The translations under genes were made by a program, and so were the position numbers. Below are positions 15,905 to 24,903 of a stretch of 64,000 nt of DNA, in pieces. Numbering within the stretch: the first letter of the stretch is position 1; every line of letters begins with the position of its first letter. Origin of the DNA: LSCE01 sp050485425 (GTDB lineage Bacteria; Pseudomonadota; Gammaproteobacteria; Nitrococcales; Aquisalimonadaceae); NCBI GenBank assembly GCA_050485425.1, contig JBJHBJ010000006.1, forward strand, positions 1 to 64,000, read 5' to 3'. A model generated the notes under the pieces. That model searched no databases and was not told where the DNA came from. It saw only the letters and a list, made by a program, of their open reading frames with translations.

Positions 15905-18264
15905 TCGACGGTTTTCAGTGCGGAAACCATGTCCAGCCGGCGCAGCCGGCGTGCGATCAGCACCACCGACAGCAGCGAGGCCAGCAGTACCCCGACGGCG
16001 GCAAAGGCGTAGGTGCCGGGGGTAATGATGAAGGGGATGCGTAGCATCTCCATGCTCATCGCCTGGTTCAGCAGCCAGGCGAAGCCGGTGCCGATCAACC
16101 AGCCCAGCGGGATGGCAAGCAGCGTGAGCAAGGCGATTTCACCGATCAGAATCCAGGCGACTTCAGCCCGCGTGAAGCCCAGTACCCGCAGTGTGGCCAG
16201 TTCCCGGGCGCGCTCCGCGAAAGCGATGCGGGCGTTGTTGTAGACCACGGCGAAGGCGATGCAACCGGCCAGCAGCAGCAGGATCGCCATCATGATCAGC
16301 ACGGTGTCCTCGATGTAGCCGCGGATCGCCGTTTCGGCCTGGCCGGTGAGGCCGATCCCGGCCACGCGGGGCAGTTCCCACAGGCTGTCGAACAGATCCT
16401 GCTCCCGGCTGCGATCGGTCAGCAGCCAGCTGCCGGAGATGGCCGGCCCTTCGCCCATCAGGCGGTTCAGGGCGCGGCGCTCCATGTACGCGCTGACGCC
16501 GATGGGTTCGGCCACCACCGCGGCCAGAGGCACTTCCACCGTACGCCGGTGACCTTCCAGGACTTCCACCAGCAGCGTATCGCCTGGGCGCACGCGCAGG
16601 TGCTCGGCCAGGAAGTCGGTGAGCAGCAGGCCTTCCGGCGGCAGCCGCACGGGCTGGTGATGGGCGTCGATCAGGGTACGCAGCTGCGGCTCGGACTCCA
16701 GGCCGAGTATGGCGGTGCGGTGGTCGGTACGGCCATTGCGCAACCGCACCGGTACGCTGCGATAGCCTTCCACATAGTGCACTCCGGGCTTGTGACGCAA
16801 CTCACCCAGGGCCCTCTCGGGTGTCGGATCGGTGAACGTGAGATGGAGGTCGGATTTGTGGATAAGGCGGTACTGCACGTCGATCATGTGGTCGACGGCG
16901 CTGAACTGGAAGCTGCCCACCAGCAGCAGTGCCGCGGACAGGCCGATACCCAGTATCGACAGGCTGGCCTTGAGGCGGTGCCGTGCCAGATTGCGCAGGA
17001 TAATGCGGCTGGGCTGGTCCAGCAGCCGGCCCAGGCGGGAGTGTTCCAGCCAGCCTTGACGGAAACGCTCCGGTGCCGGCGGGCGCATGGCTTCCGCGGG
17101 CGGCAGGCTGACGGCGCCCTGTACCGCCCGCCAGGTGCCCAGAGCGGCTGCGGCGCCGGCTATCGCCACGGCCAGCAGCACGATGCGCGGCTGAAGCCGG
17201 AAGCGGATGTCCGGGAATCGGAAGTACTCGGTGTACACCGCAGCCAGCGAGTCTGCCGCCCAGGCTCCGAGCACGGTGCCCAGCGTGCTGCCGATCAGCA
17301 CAATGAATCCGGTCAGCAGGCCATAGTGCAGCGCGATGTCGCGGTTGCGGTAGCCGAACGCCTTCAGCACCGCCACCTCCTGCCGTTGAGTGCGGATGAT
17401 GCGGCCCATCAGCACGTTCAGCAGAAATGCCGAGACGCCCAGGAACAGCGCCGGCAGTACCACTGCCATGACGCGGAGCTGATCCAGCTCCTGGGAGAGA
17501 ATTTCGTGGGAGGGTAATTCATCGCGTCCGTGCGCACCGATGCCCCCAAAGGGGGCCAGTAGCGTGTCCAGACGGTCGATCACCGGCGCCTCGTCAGCCC
17601 GCGCCTGCAGTGTGAGCACCACGTTGTTGAAAGCGCCGTCCATGCCGTAGGCGTTGGCGAGCGCGCGGCGGTTCATCCAGACGATGGCATAGCGGGCGTA
17701 GTCCGGCAGCAGATCGGCGGGGCCGATCTGGTAGATGAATTCGGGAGACAGCGCGAGGCCGCTGATGATCAGCGTTTCCTGGCGTCCACGGATGATCGCG
17801 GTGAGGCGGTCGCCGGCCTGCAGGCCGTGCGCCTGGGCAAAGGGTTCGCTGACCAGCACCTGGTCGGAGCGCTCGGCCGCCGGCAGGCTGCCCTGGCGCA
17901 GGTACAGCCGGTTGATGTCGGGCTGGCGCCCGTCCGGGATCGACACCAGTTGCCCGCGCACCGGGTCCGCGAAGCCGTCCACCTCCAGCCGTACCGGCGC
18001 CTTCACCCGAGTTTCCAGCTGGTTCACGCCAGGAATGTCGGCCAGGCGCTCGGCGGCGCCTTCCGGTGCCCGCTTCAGATCGGCGAACACGTGGGCGAAC
18101 TGGTGATCCTGGTAGAAGCGCTCCTGGGTCAGGCTCAGCGCGTCCAGCGTCGTGACGGCAAGGATCAGCGTCATCACGCCGGCCGCGATGACTACCGCAA
18201 TCGCCGCTACCTGGCCCCGCATTCTGGCCAGGTCCCGCAGCAGTTTGCGACGCAGTGTGCGCAT
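15901..18264 (-). CDS. ABC transporter permease, FtsX/MacB-like with duplicated FtsX domain
   Basis: 787 residues. One N-terminal helix (VAAIAVVIAAGVMTLILAV), a large periplasmic domain, then two FtsX units: three helices around residues 265-385 and three more in the C-terminal 150 residues. This duplicated layout is that of exporters of lipids, drugs or lipoproteins that work by mechanotransmission. It lies four bases after the ATPase gene and overlaps the adaptor gene. Substrate unknown. Confidence 0.85.
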   Translation of the reverse strand: MRTLRRKLLRDLARMRGQVAAIAVVIAAGVMTLILAVTTLDALSLTQERFYQDHQFAHVFADLKRAPEGAAERLADIPGVNQLETRVKAPVRLEVDGFADPVRGQLVSIPDGRQPDINRLYLRQGSLPAAERSDQVLVSEPFAQAHGLQAGDRLTAIIRGRQETLIISGLALSPEFIYQIGPADLLPDYARYAIVWMNRRALANAYGMDGAFNNVVLTLQARADEAPVIDRLDTLLAPFGGIGAHGRDELPSHEILSQELDQLRVMAVVLPALFLGVSAFLLNVLMGRIIRTQRQEVAVLKAFGYRNRDIALHYGLLTGFIVLIGSTLGTVLGAWAADSLAAVYTEYFRFPDIRFRLQPRIVLLAVAIAGAAAALGTWRAVQGAVSLPPAEAMRPPAPERFRQGWLEHSRLGRLLDQPSRIILRNLARHRLKASLSILGIGLSAALLLVGSFQFSAVDHMIDVQYRLIHKSDLHLTFTDPTPERALGELRHKPGVHYVEGYRSVPVRLRNGRTDHRTAILGLESEPQLRTLIDAHHQPVRLPPEGLLLTDFLAEHLRVRPGDTLLVEVLEGHRRTVEVPLAAVVAEPIGVSAYMERRALNRLMGEGPAISGSWLLTDRSREQDLFDSLWELPRVAGIGLTGQAETAIRGYIEDTVLIMMAILLLLAGCIAFAVVYNNARIAFAERARELATLRVLGFTRAEVAWILIGEIALLTLLAIPLGWLIGTGFAWLLNQAMSMEMLRIPFIITPGTYAFAAVGVLLASLLSVVLIARRLRRLDMVSALKTVE

Positions 18265-18268
18265 GCTT

Positions 18269-18991
18269 CTACCAGTGCAGTTCCGACGGGGAGCGGGGGC
18301 TGGGGTTCTCCAGGACCTCGGACACGCGGCCGTCGCTCAGGCGGATGATGCGGTCGGCCATCTCGCCGATCACCACGTTGTGCGTGATCACTGCCGTGGT
18401 GGTGTGCATTTCCCGGTTTACGTGGGCCAGTGCTTCCAGCACCTGTACGCCGGTTTTCGAATCCAGCGCGCCGGTGGGTTCGTCGCACAGCAGCACGGCC
18501 GGGCGCTTGGCGATGGCGCGGGCGATCGCCACCCGCTGCTGTTCGCCGCCGGAGAGCTGGGAGGGGAAGTGGTCCAGGCGCTTTTCCAGTCCGACCAGTG
18601 CCAGCGCGTCCTCGGGTTTCATGGGATTGCGGCTGATCTCGGTGACGATGGCGACGTTCTCGCGGGCGGTGAGGCTGGAAATCAGGTTGTAGAACTGGAA
18701 CACGAAGCCCACGTGATCGCGGCGGAATGCGGTCAGCACGCGGTCGCCGGCACGCACCAGATCCTGGTCGCCGTAGCGCACCTCTCCGTCGGTGGCGCTG
18801 TCGAGTCCGCCGAGGATGTTCAGCAGGGTGGATTTCCCGGAACCGGACGCGCCCAGCATCACGGCGAGCTCGCCGGCATAGAGTTCCAGGTCCACGCCGC
18901 GCAAGGCGTGGATTTCCGTTTCCCCCATGCGGTAGACCTTGGTCAGCCCGCGGGTCGAGAACACGGCCCTGCGGGCCTCCGGTGCCGCCAT
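18269..18991 (-). CDS. ABC transporter ATPase (LolD/MacB family)
   Basis: 240 residues. Walker A GASGSGKST, Q-loop GFVFQFYNLI, signature SQLSGGEQQR, Walker B LLCDEPTGALDSKTG, and H-loop VITHN: the complete LolD-type set. First gene of the ATPase-permease-adaptor operon. An FNR-type box lies upstream at 19053-19066 with a suitable -10 at 19026-19031. Confidence 0.9.
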   Translation of the reverse strand: MAAPEARRAVFSTRGLTKVYRMGETEIHALRGVDLELYAGELAVMLGASGSGKSTLLNILGGLDSATDGEVRYGDQDLVRAGDRVLTAFRRDHVGFVFQFYNLISSLTARENVAIVTEISRNPMKPEDALALVGLEKRLDHFPSQLSGGEQQRVAIARAIAKRPAVLLCDEPTGALDSKTGVQVLEALAHVNREMHTTTAVITHNVVIGEMADRIIRLSDGRVSEVLENPSPRSPSELHW

Positions 18992-19025
18992 TGTTCAGAT
19001 CCCTGTTGCAGCGGTTTCGCACAAC

Positions 19026-19066
19026 AGTGTAGTGCGGGAGGGCGCCGGCAGTTTGATGCAGATCAA
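19026..19066 (-). promoter_or_regulatory. FNR/ANR-type box and -10 element of the ABC exporter operon
   Basis: TTGATGCAGATCAA at 19053-19066 is a perfect TTGAT-N4-ATCAA. On the minus strand a TACACT -10 lies at 19031-19026, placing the box centre about 41 bases upstream of the predicted transcription start near 19019, the class II activator position. This predicts oxygen-responsive activation of the exporter operon. Confidence 0.65.
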
Positions 19067-19091
19067 GGCACTGCCGGCGTATCGGGGCCGG

Positions 19092-19691
19092 TCAGGGAAG
19101 TATCTGGCTGAGATAGAGCTGCATCTGCCGCTCGGCGTCGCTGCCGAGCAGGGCGAGCCGGCGGGTCTGGTTCAGCACCAGCAGGCCCACCGCATGCGCC
19201 ATGCCGCCGGTGGCCAGTTCCTCGGCGTTACTGCGGCCGTCCCGGGCAATGGCGTCGGCGACCGTGCGGTAGATGTCCAGCAGGGCGGCATTCAGTTGCC
19301 GGTCCAGCGACGGCGTCAGGCCACCGGGTTCCAGTCCCTGGTAGAGGTAGAGCCCCAGCGCCAGTTCCTCCGGTTGCCGCAGGTAATAGTGGAAGAAGGT
19401 GTACAGGGCGGTGGCGCCATGCCGTTCCGGGGTGCCCTCCAGCGCCACGGTGAGTGCCCGGCGCAACGTGGCCAGCGAATTCATCAGCACTTCCGCGTAT
19501 AGCGCCTCCTTGCCATCGAAGCGGGCGTAGACGGCACCGGTGGTGCAGCCTGCCTCGCGGGCAATCAGGCGCATGGAGGCGCCCTCAAGCCCGCGCTGCT
19601 GGAACACCGCCCGGGCCGCGTCCACGATCTGCTGGCGGCGGGCGTCCTTCAGTGCCCTGGCGTGCCGCTCGATGTCCTCTGATGCCGCCAT
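19092..19691 (-). CDS. TetR/AcrR-family transcriptional regulator
   Basis: 199 residues with an N-terminal helix-turn-helix (ASMRLIAREAGCTTGAVYARFDGKEALYAEV, shown here in part) and an unrelated ligand-binding C-terminal domain. It lies 13 bases after the crotonase gene and is likely co-transcribed with it. The paired palindromes at 20614-20647 upstream of the crotonase gene are its likely operators, which would make it autoregulatory. A CoA-thioester or the matching acid is a plausible ligand by context. Confidence 0.85.
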   Translation of the reverse strand: MAASEDIERHARALKDARRQQIVDAARAVFQQRGLEGASMRLIAREAGCTTGAVYARFDGKEALYAEVLMNSLATLRRALTVALEGTPERHGATALYTFFHYYLRQPEELALGLYLYQGLEPGGLTPSLDRQLNAALLDIYRTVADAIARDGRSNAEELATGGMAHAVGLLVLNQTRRLALLGSDAERQMQLYLSQILP

Positions 19692-19704
19692 CGCGGTACT
19701 CCCG

Positions 19705-20562
19705 CTATTTCCGATAAGGCTGGTTCGCCGTCCAGTCGAAAGTGCCCTGGTCCCTTTCCCGGACCGCCTGTTTCCAGCCCACCTGTTCCGCCCGGTGCTT
19801 GAAGTTCAGGCCCTCGGGAGAGTGCCGGGTAATGCCGTCGAACACCGTGGCCATCATCTGGGTGACCTGCAGGCCCATGTTCTCGTAGGCCTGGTTCACC
19901 ACCAGCTTCTGCATCATCAACTGGTTCACCGGCACCGAGGCCATGCGGTCAGCCAGCGCCTCCACCTCGGCATCCAGCTCAGCGTCGGGCACCGCCCGGT
20001 AGACCAGGCCCAGGCGCTCCGCTTCGCGGCCGTCGATCTTGTCGCCGGTGAACAGCATGCGCTTGGCGCGCTCGGCGCCCAGGCGGTAGACCCACATGGC
20101 GGTGGTCGGGCAGCCCCAGACCCGGGTCGGCATGTAACCGATCTCGGCGGTTTCGGCCATCAGGATGATATCCGAGCACAGCGCGATATCGGAACCGCCT
20201 GCCACGGCATGGCCGTGCACCTTGCACAGCACCGGCCGGTACGAGCGCCACAGGCTCATGAACAGGTCGGTGTTGCGCTTCATGAAGGCGTAGTCCTTCA
20301 TCGGGTCCCAGGGCATGTCCTGGGTGACGCTGTTGCCGGCGCCGCCCGAGGCCTCGGCGTAGTAGGCCAGGTCGTAGCCGGCGCTGAACGCACGCCCGGC
20401 ACCGGACAGCACGATCACATGCACGCCCTGGTCGGCATTGGCGCGGGTGACGCAATCGGCCAGCTCCACCGGTAGCTCGTCGTCGATGGCGTTCAGCACC
20501 TCGGGGCGGTTCAGGGTGATGCGGCCAATGCGGCCGTCCTTCTCATAGAGCACTTTTGCCAT
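19705..20562 (-). CDS. Enoyl-CoA hydratase/isomerase (crotonase) family protein
   Basis: 285 residues. Crotonase fold signatures are present: NRPEVLNAIDDEL, GAGRAFSAGYDLAYYAE (first oxyanion-hole segment), and KVHGHAVAGGSDIALCSD (second). The region where the two catalytic glutamates of hydratases lie reads ALCSDIILMAETAEIGYMP, so the exact reaction (hydratase, isomerase, hydrolase or other) is uncertain. It is followed by the TetR gene and divergent from a LIV importer that is linked to an acyl-CoA ligase, so a role in degrading an imported acid is likely. Confidence 0.82.
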   Translation of the reverse strand: MAKVLYEKDGRIGRITLNRPEVLNAIDDELPVELADCVTRANADQGVHVIVLSGAGRAFSAGYDLAYYAEASGGAGNSVTQDMPWDPMKDYAFMKRNTDLFMSLWRSYRPVLCKVHGHAVAGGSDIALCSDIILMAETAEIGYMPTRVWGCPTTAMWVYRLGAERAKRMLFTGDKIDGREAERLGLVYRAVPDAELDAEVEALADRMASVPVNQLMMQKLVVNQAYENMGLQVTQMMATVFDGITRHSPEGLNFKHRAEQVGWKQAVRERDQGTFDWTANQPYRK

Positions 20563-20613
20563 AACGGCAATCTCCTCCGTAGCGGGTCTGCAGGCGATTG
20601 ATCAATCAGGAAT

Positions 20614-20647
20614 ATAACATCGTTATTGTATGAATAACATTGTTATT
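20614..20647. promoter_or_regulatory. Paired palindromic operators (probable TetR sites)
   Basis: ATAACATCGTTAT at 20614-20626 (5-base arms) and AATAACATTGTTATT at 20633-20647 (perfect 6-base arms) have centres 20 bases apart, two helical turns. The region is AT-rich in a GC-rich setting and lies 52-85 bases before the crotonase start and about 210-245 bases before the divergent binding-protein gene. TetR-family dimers often bind such pairs. Confidence 0.65.
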
Positions 20648-20752
20648 TCCATCCGGGTGCACCATCCCCGGCAACCCGCCTTGCGCAGGTGACATCGACT
20701 GTCTATGTTTCAAGTCAGACACGAAACGGAACAGTGTGCTGCCAGCCGCTGT

Positions 20753-20804
20753 TAGGAAAGCGCTGACGCATCCGCAGCAGCGCGGATGCGTCAGCGCTTT
20801 CCTA
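20753..20804. repeat. Perfect 23-base inverted repeat
   Basis: Arms at 20753-20775 and 20782-20804 are exact reverse complements around a six-base loop; the left arm begins TAGGAAAGCGCTGACG. It ends 55 bases before the start codon of the binding-protein gene. It could act as a terminator/attenuator hairpin or be a mobile REP/MITE-like remnant; no T-run follows. Confidence 0.75.
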
Positions 20805-20859
20805 CCGGGCGACCGGTCAGGCAATGACAACAAATGTCTGATCACCGGAGGAGAGAGCG

Positions 20860-22125
20860 ATGGTTACCCGCCTGCGTTCCCTGTTTGTGTGTCTGTTCGC
20901 GATGTTCTTCCTGCTACCTGGCGGTTCGGCTCTTGCGGCCGATCCGATCCGTATCGCCGTCCTCGGCCCCATGGGCTTCATCCAGGGTGAACACCACTGG
21001 CGCGGAGCGCAGATTGCCCGCGACGAGGTGAACGAGGCGGGTGGCGTCGCTGTGGGTGAACAACGGCGGCCGATCGAGCTGATTCAGATAGAGACCAATG
21101 AAATGCTCAGCGTCACCGACGCTGCCACGGCGGCCGAACGCGCCATCACCCGTAACCGCGCCGATTTCCTGGTGGGCGGTTTCCGCAGCGAGGCGGTGCT
21201 GGCCATGCAGGACGTGGCCATGGATTACCAGAAGATCTTCCTCGGTGTGGGGGCTGCCCACGGTGAGCTGGGCGAACGGGTGCAGGAGGACTACGACACC
21301 TACAAGTACTGGTTCCGTGTCTCGCCCACCAAGTCGGCCGATCTGGGGCGTCAGCTATTCGCGGTGCTGGGGTCGGTGGCGCAGCAGATCCGGACCGAGC
21401 TGGGACGTGACAATGTCAAAGTGGCTCTTCTTGCCGAGCGTGCCGTCTGGGCCGATCCGCTGGTGCAGGCGGCGGAGCACAACCTGCCGAACATGGGCAT
21501 GGAGGTGGTCGGCACCTGGCGGCCGTCTGCCGTGGCCACCGACGTCACCGCGGAACTGTCCGCCATCAATCGCGCGGAGGCCGATATCATCTTCACCATG
21601 CTGTCCGGGCCGGTTGGCATCGTGGTCGGCCGGCAGTCCGGCGAGATGGAGCTCTCGGCCGTGCCCTTCGGTATCAACGTGGAGGCGCAGAAGGCCGGTT
21701 TCTGGCAGGCCACCGACGGCAAGGCCAACTACCTCGCCACCCTGGACACCTACGCGCCGGTGAAAGTCACCGAATACACCGTCGCGTTCGTGGAGGGGTT
21801 CGTCGAGCGTTTCGGCGAGCCGCCGGCCTATACCGCCGCGACCTATGACGCCATTCGCGTGCTGGTGCAGTCGATCGAAGCCACCGGCACGCTGGATGCC
21901 GACGCGCTGGTCAGCCATATGGAAGAGACCACGTTCCGGGGCACGGCGGGCAACCTGAAGTTCGACGAGCGCCATGATCCGACCTGGGGGCCGGGGTTCG
22001 TCACCGGTCTGGCCGTGCAGTGGCAGGACGGCGAAAAAGTGGCGTTCTGGCCCAACGGCTGGCAGGACGTGACCTACGAGGGCATGCGGCCGTTCCGCTT
22101 CCCTTCCGCCATGCTGGATAACTGA
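20860..22125 (+). CDS. LIV-type periplasmic substrate-binding protein (system 2)
   Basis: 421 residues with a clear signal peptide (LFVCLFAMFFLLPGGSALAADP) and mature start IRIAVLGPMGFIQGEHHWRG. Peripla_BP_6-type fold: ARDEVNEAGGV and TAATYDAIRVLVQSIEAT. The start is preceded by GGAGGAGAG. It leads an operon with LivH and LivM; the matching ATPases lie downstream on the opposite strand. Divergent from the crotonase-TetR genes, with their operators in between. Confidence 0.85.
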   Translation: MVTRLRSLFVCLFAMFFLLPGGSALAADPIRIAVLGPMGFIQGEHHWRGAQIARDEVNEAGGVAVGEQRRPIELIQIETNEMLSVTDAATAAERAITRNRADFLVGGFRSEAVLAMQDVAMDYQKIFLGVGAAHGELGERVQEDYDTYKYWFRVSPTKSADLGRQLFAVLGSVAQQIRTELGRDNVKVALLAERAVWADPLVQAAEHNLPNMGMEVVGTWRPSAVATDVTAELSAINRAEADIIFTMLSGPVGIVVGRQSGEMELSAVPFGINVEAQKAGFWQATDGKANYLATLDTYAPVKVTEYTVAFVEGFVERFGEPPAYTAATYDAIRVLVQSIEATGTLDADALVSHMEETTFRGTAGNLKFDERHDPTWGPGFVTGLAVQWQDGEKVAFWPNGWQDVTYEGMRPFRFPSAMLDN

Positions 22126-22210
22126 TCCGCCGCGGGCGCCGCGCCGGCCCCGATGGAGGGGCGGCGCGGCGCAGCAGGCAGACAACAAGAATCAACGACA
22201 CGGCCCGGCC

Positions 22211-23080
22211 ATGCTCCAGGACATTGCTCTCACCGGCCTGATCAACAGCGGCATATACGCGCTGCTCGCCCTGGGGTTCTCCCTGGTGTTCGGCGTGGCG
22301 CGTATCGTCAATATCGCGCATACCGCCTTCTATATGGTGGCCGCCTACATGGTGTACGTAGTCGGCCACTTGCTGGGGCTGCCCTTCTGGCTGGCGATCG
22401 TCGTGGCGGTGCTGGCCGTTATCGGGCTGGGGGTGCTGGCCTACAAGCTGGTGATCGAACCGATCCGCGAGCACGACACGGCCGTGCTCATCGCGACCAT
22501 TGCCCTGGCGGCGATCTTCCAGGAACTGATGATCATCTTCTTCGGCGGCCATTATCTGAGCATCCCGGCCCTGATCACCGGCTATACCGAAGTCGCCGGC
22601 GTGCGCATCACCAACCAGCGGCTGCTGACGCTTGTTCTGGTGGGCGTGACGCTGATCGGTATCTGGCTGCTGCTGACGCGCACGCGTCTGGGGCTGGCCA
22701 TTCGGGTCACCGCCGAGGATCGGGAGGTGGCCAACCTGATGGGCATGAACGTCGGCCGCATTGCCATGTGGACCATGGGGATCTCGGTCGGGCTGGCCGC
22801 CGTCGCCGGCGTCATGGTGGCGCCGCTGTTCGTGGTGGATCCGCTGATGTGGCTGGACCCGCTGATCATCGTGCTGGCCATCGTCGTGCTGGGCGGCCTG
22901 GGCAGCCTCAAGGGCAGCATCATCGGTGCCCTGGTCATCGGCTACGTGGAGACCATGACCGTCTTCCTGATACCGGCAGGCTCGTTCCTGAAGGCCGCCG
23001 TGGCCCTGTCCATCATGGTGCTGGTGCTGGCGATCCGGCCGGAGGGGCTGTTCGGCGTCGCCTTCGAGGAGGAGCGCTGA
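22211..23080 (+). CDS. livH: LIV-type ABC transporter permease (LivH-like, system 2)
   Basis: 289 residues with seven to eight hydrophobic segments. Family features: LGFSLVFGVARIVNIAHTAFY, the loop RTRLGLAIRVTAEDREVANLMG, and IVVLGGLGSLKGSIIGALVIG near the end. It starts 85 bases after the binding-protein gene and ends two bases before the livM start. Confidence 0.88.
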   Translation: MLQDIALTGLINSGIYALLALGFSLVFGVARIVNIAHTAFYMVAAYMVYVVGHLLGLPFWLAIVVAVLAVIGLGVLAYKLVIEPIREHDTAVLIATIALAAIFQELMIIFFGGHYLSIPALITGYTEVAGVRITNQRLLTLVLVGVTLIGIWLLLTRTRLGLAIRVTAEDREVANLMGMNVGRIAMWTMGISVGLAAVAGVMVAPLFVVDPLMWLDPLIIVLAIVVLGGLGSLKGSIIGALVIGYVETMTVFLIPAGSFLKAAVALSIMVLVLAIRPEGLFGVAFEEER

Positions 23081-23082
23081 GC

Positions 23083-24129
23083 ATGATGGCGCGCATGGTA
23101 CGCCGTGGCTGGACCCTGTTGCGCACCGAGGTGCTGGTGCTGCCCAGCCGGATCGTGGTGCTGGCCTTCGCCGTGGGGCTGCTGGTGCTGCCGTTGTTCA
23201 CCACCGATCCCTACGTGCTGCGTATCCTGATCATTGCCAGCATTTTCGCCACCTTCGCCGCGAGCTGGGATTTCCTGGCCGGCTATTCCGGGCAGGTCAA
23301 CTTCGGTCACGCCCTGTTCTTCGGGACAGCGGCCTACGCCTCCGCGTTGATCAATGTCCACCTGGGACTGTCGCCGCTGATCACCATTCCGCTTGGCGCC
23401 CTGATAGCCGGGGCGGTGGGGATGCTGGTGGGGTTGCTGTGCCTGCGGTTGCGGGGCCCGTACCTGAGCCTGACCACGCTGGTACTGCCCATCATCCTGG
23501 TCAGCGTGTTCTTCGCCATGCCAGGGATCACCGGCGGCGAGCTGGGCATCCGGCGCGTGGAGACCATTACCCGGGACCGGGTGGTCAACTACTACATCGC
23601 CGTGACCATGATGCTGGTGCTGTGCTTTTTCCTCTGGAAGCTGGGCAACTCGCGCTTCGGCCTGATCCTGCATGCCATCCGCGAGGATCAGGTGGCGGTG
23701 CGGGCCGCCGGGCTGAACACCTCGCGCTACAAGATCATGGCCTTCGGTATCAGTGCCACGGTGGCCGGCCTGGTGGGTGCCTTCTACGGGCACTTCCTGC
23801 GCTCCGTGGGGCCGGCGGTGCTGGCCGTGCAATTGTCGTTCGAGGCGGTGATCTTCGGCATCGTCGGCGGCATCGTCAGCATCGTCGGGCCGGTGGCGGC
23901 GGTGTTCGTGCTCTATCCACTGACCGAGTTCCTGGCCGATTTCCAGACCTTCCAGGAGTTCCGGCTACTGGCCTTCGCGCTGATCGTCCTGCTGATGCTG
24001 CTGTTCATGCCGCGCGGCTTCGTGCCCTGGATCCGCGACCGCATCGAGCTGGTCTGCCCCAACTGCAAGAACCGCAACCGGCGCGGGCGCAGGCGCTGCC
24101 GCGTGTGCCAGACGGAGCTGGCGGAGTGA
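23083..24129 (+). CDS. livM: LIV-type ABC transporter permease (LivM-like) with C-terminal zinc ribbon
   Basis: 348 residues. The membrane part is an ordinary LivM (GYSGQVNFGHALFFGTAAYA; IREDQVAVRAAGLNTSRYK). After the last helix and PRGFVPWIRDRIE the chain ends in a cytoplasmic tail with C325-x2-C328 and C339-x2-C342 (CPNC, RCRVC) separated by an Arg/Asn-rich linker, a zinc-ribbon/rubredoxin-like knuckle not usual in this family. The first of two adjacent ATGs is used, two bases after livH. Confidence 0.88.
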   Translation: MMARMVRRGWTLLRTEVLVLPSRIVVLAFAVGLLVLPLFTTDPYVLRILIIASIFATFAASWDFLAGYSGQVNFGHALFFGTAAYASALINVHLGLSPLITIPLGALIAGAVGMLVGLLCLRLRGPYLSLTTLVLPIILVSVFFAMPGITGGELGIRRVETITRDRVVNYYIAVTMMLVLCFFLWKLGNSRFGLILHAIREDQVAVRAAGLNTSRYKIMAFGISATVAGLVGAFYGHFLRSVGPAVLAVQLSFEAVIFGIVGGIVSIVGPVAAVFVLYPLTEFLADFQTFQEFRLLAFALIVLLMLLFMPRGFVPWIRDRIELVCPNCKNRNRRGRRRCRVCQTELAE

Positions 24130-24144
24130 GTCCCTTCCTTCCTC

Positions 24145-24903
24145 CTACATCCCGAGATAGCTCTCCCGCAGGGCGTCGTCCGCGGCCAGCTGCGCGGGCC
24201 TGCCGTGGGCCATGACCTGCCCCTGGGAGATCACATAGGCATAGTCCGCCAGCTCGAAGGCGCGGGTGACTTCCTGTTCCACCAGCAGGATCGGGATGCC
24301 TTCCCGCTCGCGGATCATGGCGATTGCCGCGAACACCTCCTCCCGCAGCTTGGGTGACAGACCCAGGGAAGGTTCATCGATGCACAGCATTCGCGGCTGT
24401 GACATCAGTGCCCGGCCGATGGCCAGCATCTGCTGTTCGCCGCCGGACAGCGTGCCGGCGATCTGCGTCTGCCGTTCCTGCAGTTGCGGGAACAGCGCGA
24501 ACACCCGCTGCAGCCGTTCCTCCCGCTGCGGCCTGGCCCAGTTCAGATAGGCGCCGGCCAGCAGGTTGTCCAGCACGGTCAGCTCGCGGAACGGGCGCCG
24601 GCGCTCGGGGCAATGGATCAGGCCCAGCCCCACCAGCGCATGGGCCGGCAGCGCGTCCACCGGCTCGCCGGCGAACAGGATGCGCCCCTGCTGAACGATA
24701 TCCCCATGTGCGCCGCGGGCGACGTCCCGCTCCCACCGCACCAGGCCGGTGACGGCCCGCAGCAGCGTGGACTTGCCGGCGCCGTTGGGCCCGACCACGG
24801 CCACGAACTGGTCGGCCGCCACCTGCAGGGAGATGTCCTGCAGCAACTGCGCCCGGTCGTAACGCACTGACAGCCGGTCAACCTCGAGCAGCGGCGCCGC
24901 CAT
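24145..24903 (-). CDS. livF: LIV-type ABC transporter ATPase (LivF-like, system 2)
   Basis: 252 residues. Walker A GPNGAGKST, signature GTLSGGEQQM, Walker B MLCIDEPSLGLSP, and the LivF-typical EQEVTRAFELADYAYVISQG. It overlaps the upstream livG gene by 26 bases. Convergent with the livM gene, leaving 15 bases between stops. Confidence 0.88.
   Translation of the reverse strand: MAAPLLEVDRLSVRYDRAQLLQDISLQVAADQFVAVVGPNGAGKSTLLRAVTGLVRWERDVARGAHGDIVQQGRILFAGEPVDALPAHALVGLGLIHCPERRRPFRELTVLDNLLAGAYLNWARPQREERLQRVFALFPQLQERQTQIAGTLSGGEQQMLAIGRALMSQPRMLCIDEPSLGLSPKLREEVFAAIAMIREREGIPILLVEQEVTRAFELADYAYVISQGQVMAHGRPAQLAADDALRESYLGM

Noticed and set aside
20753..20804. CRISPR-like repeat
   Set aside because: A single inverted repeat without direct-repeat copies, spacers or cas genes; no CRISPR array was seen anywhere in the window.
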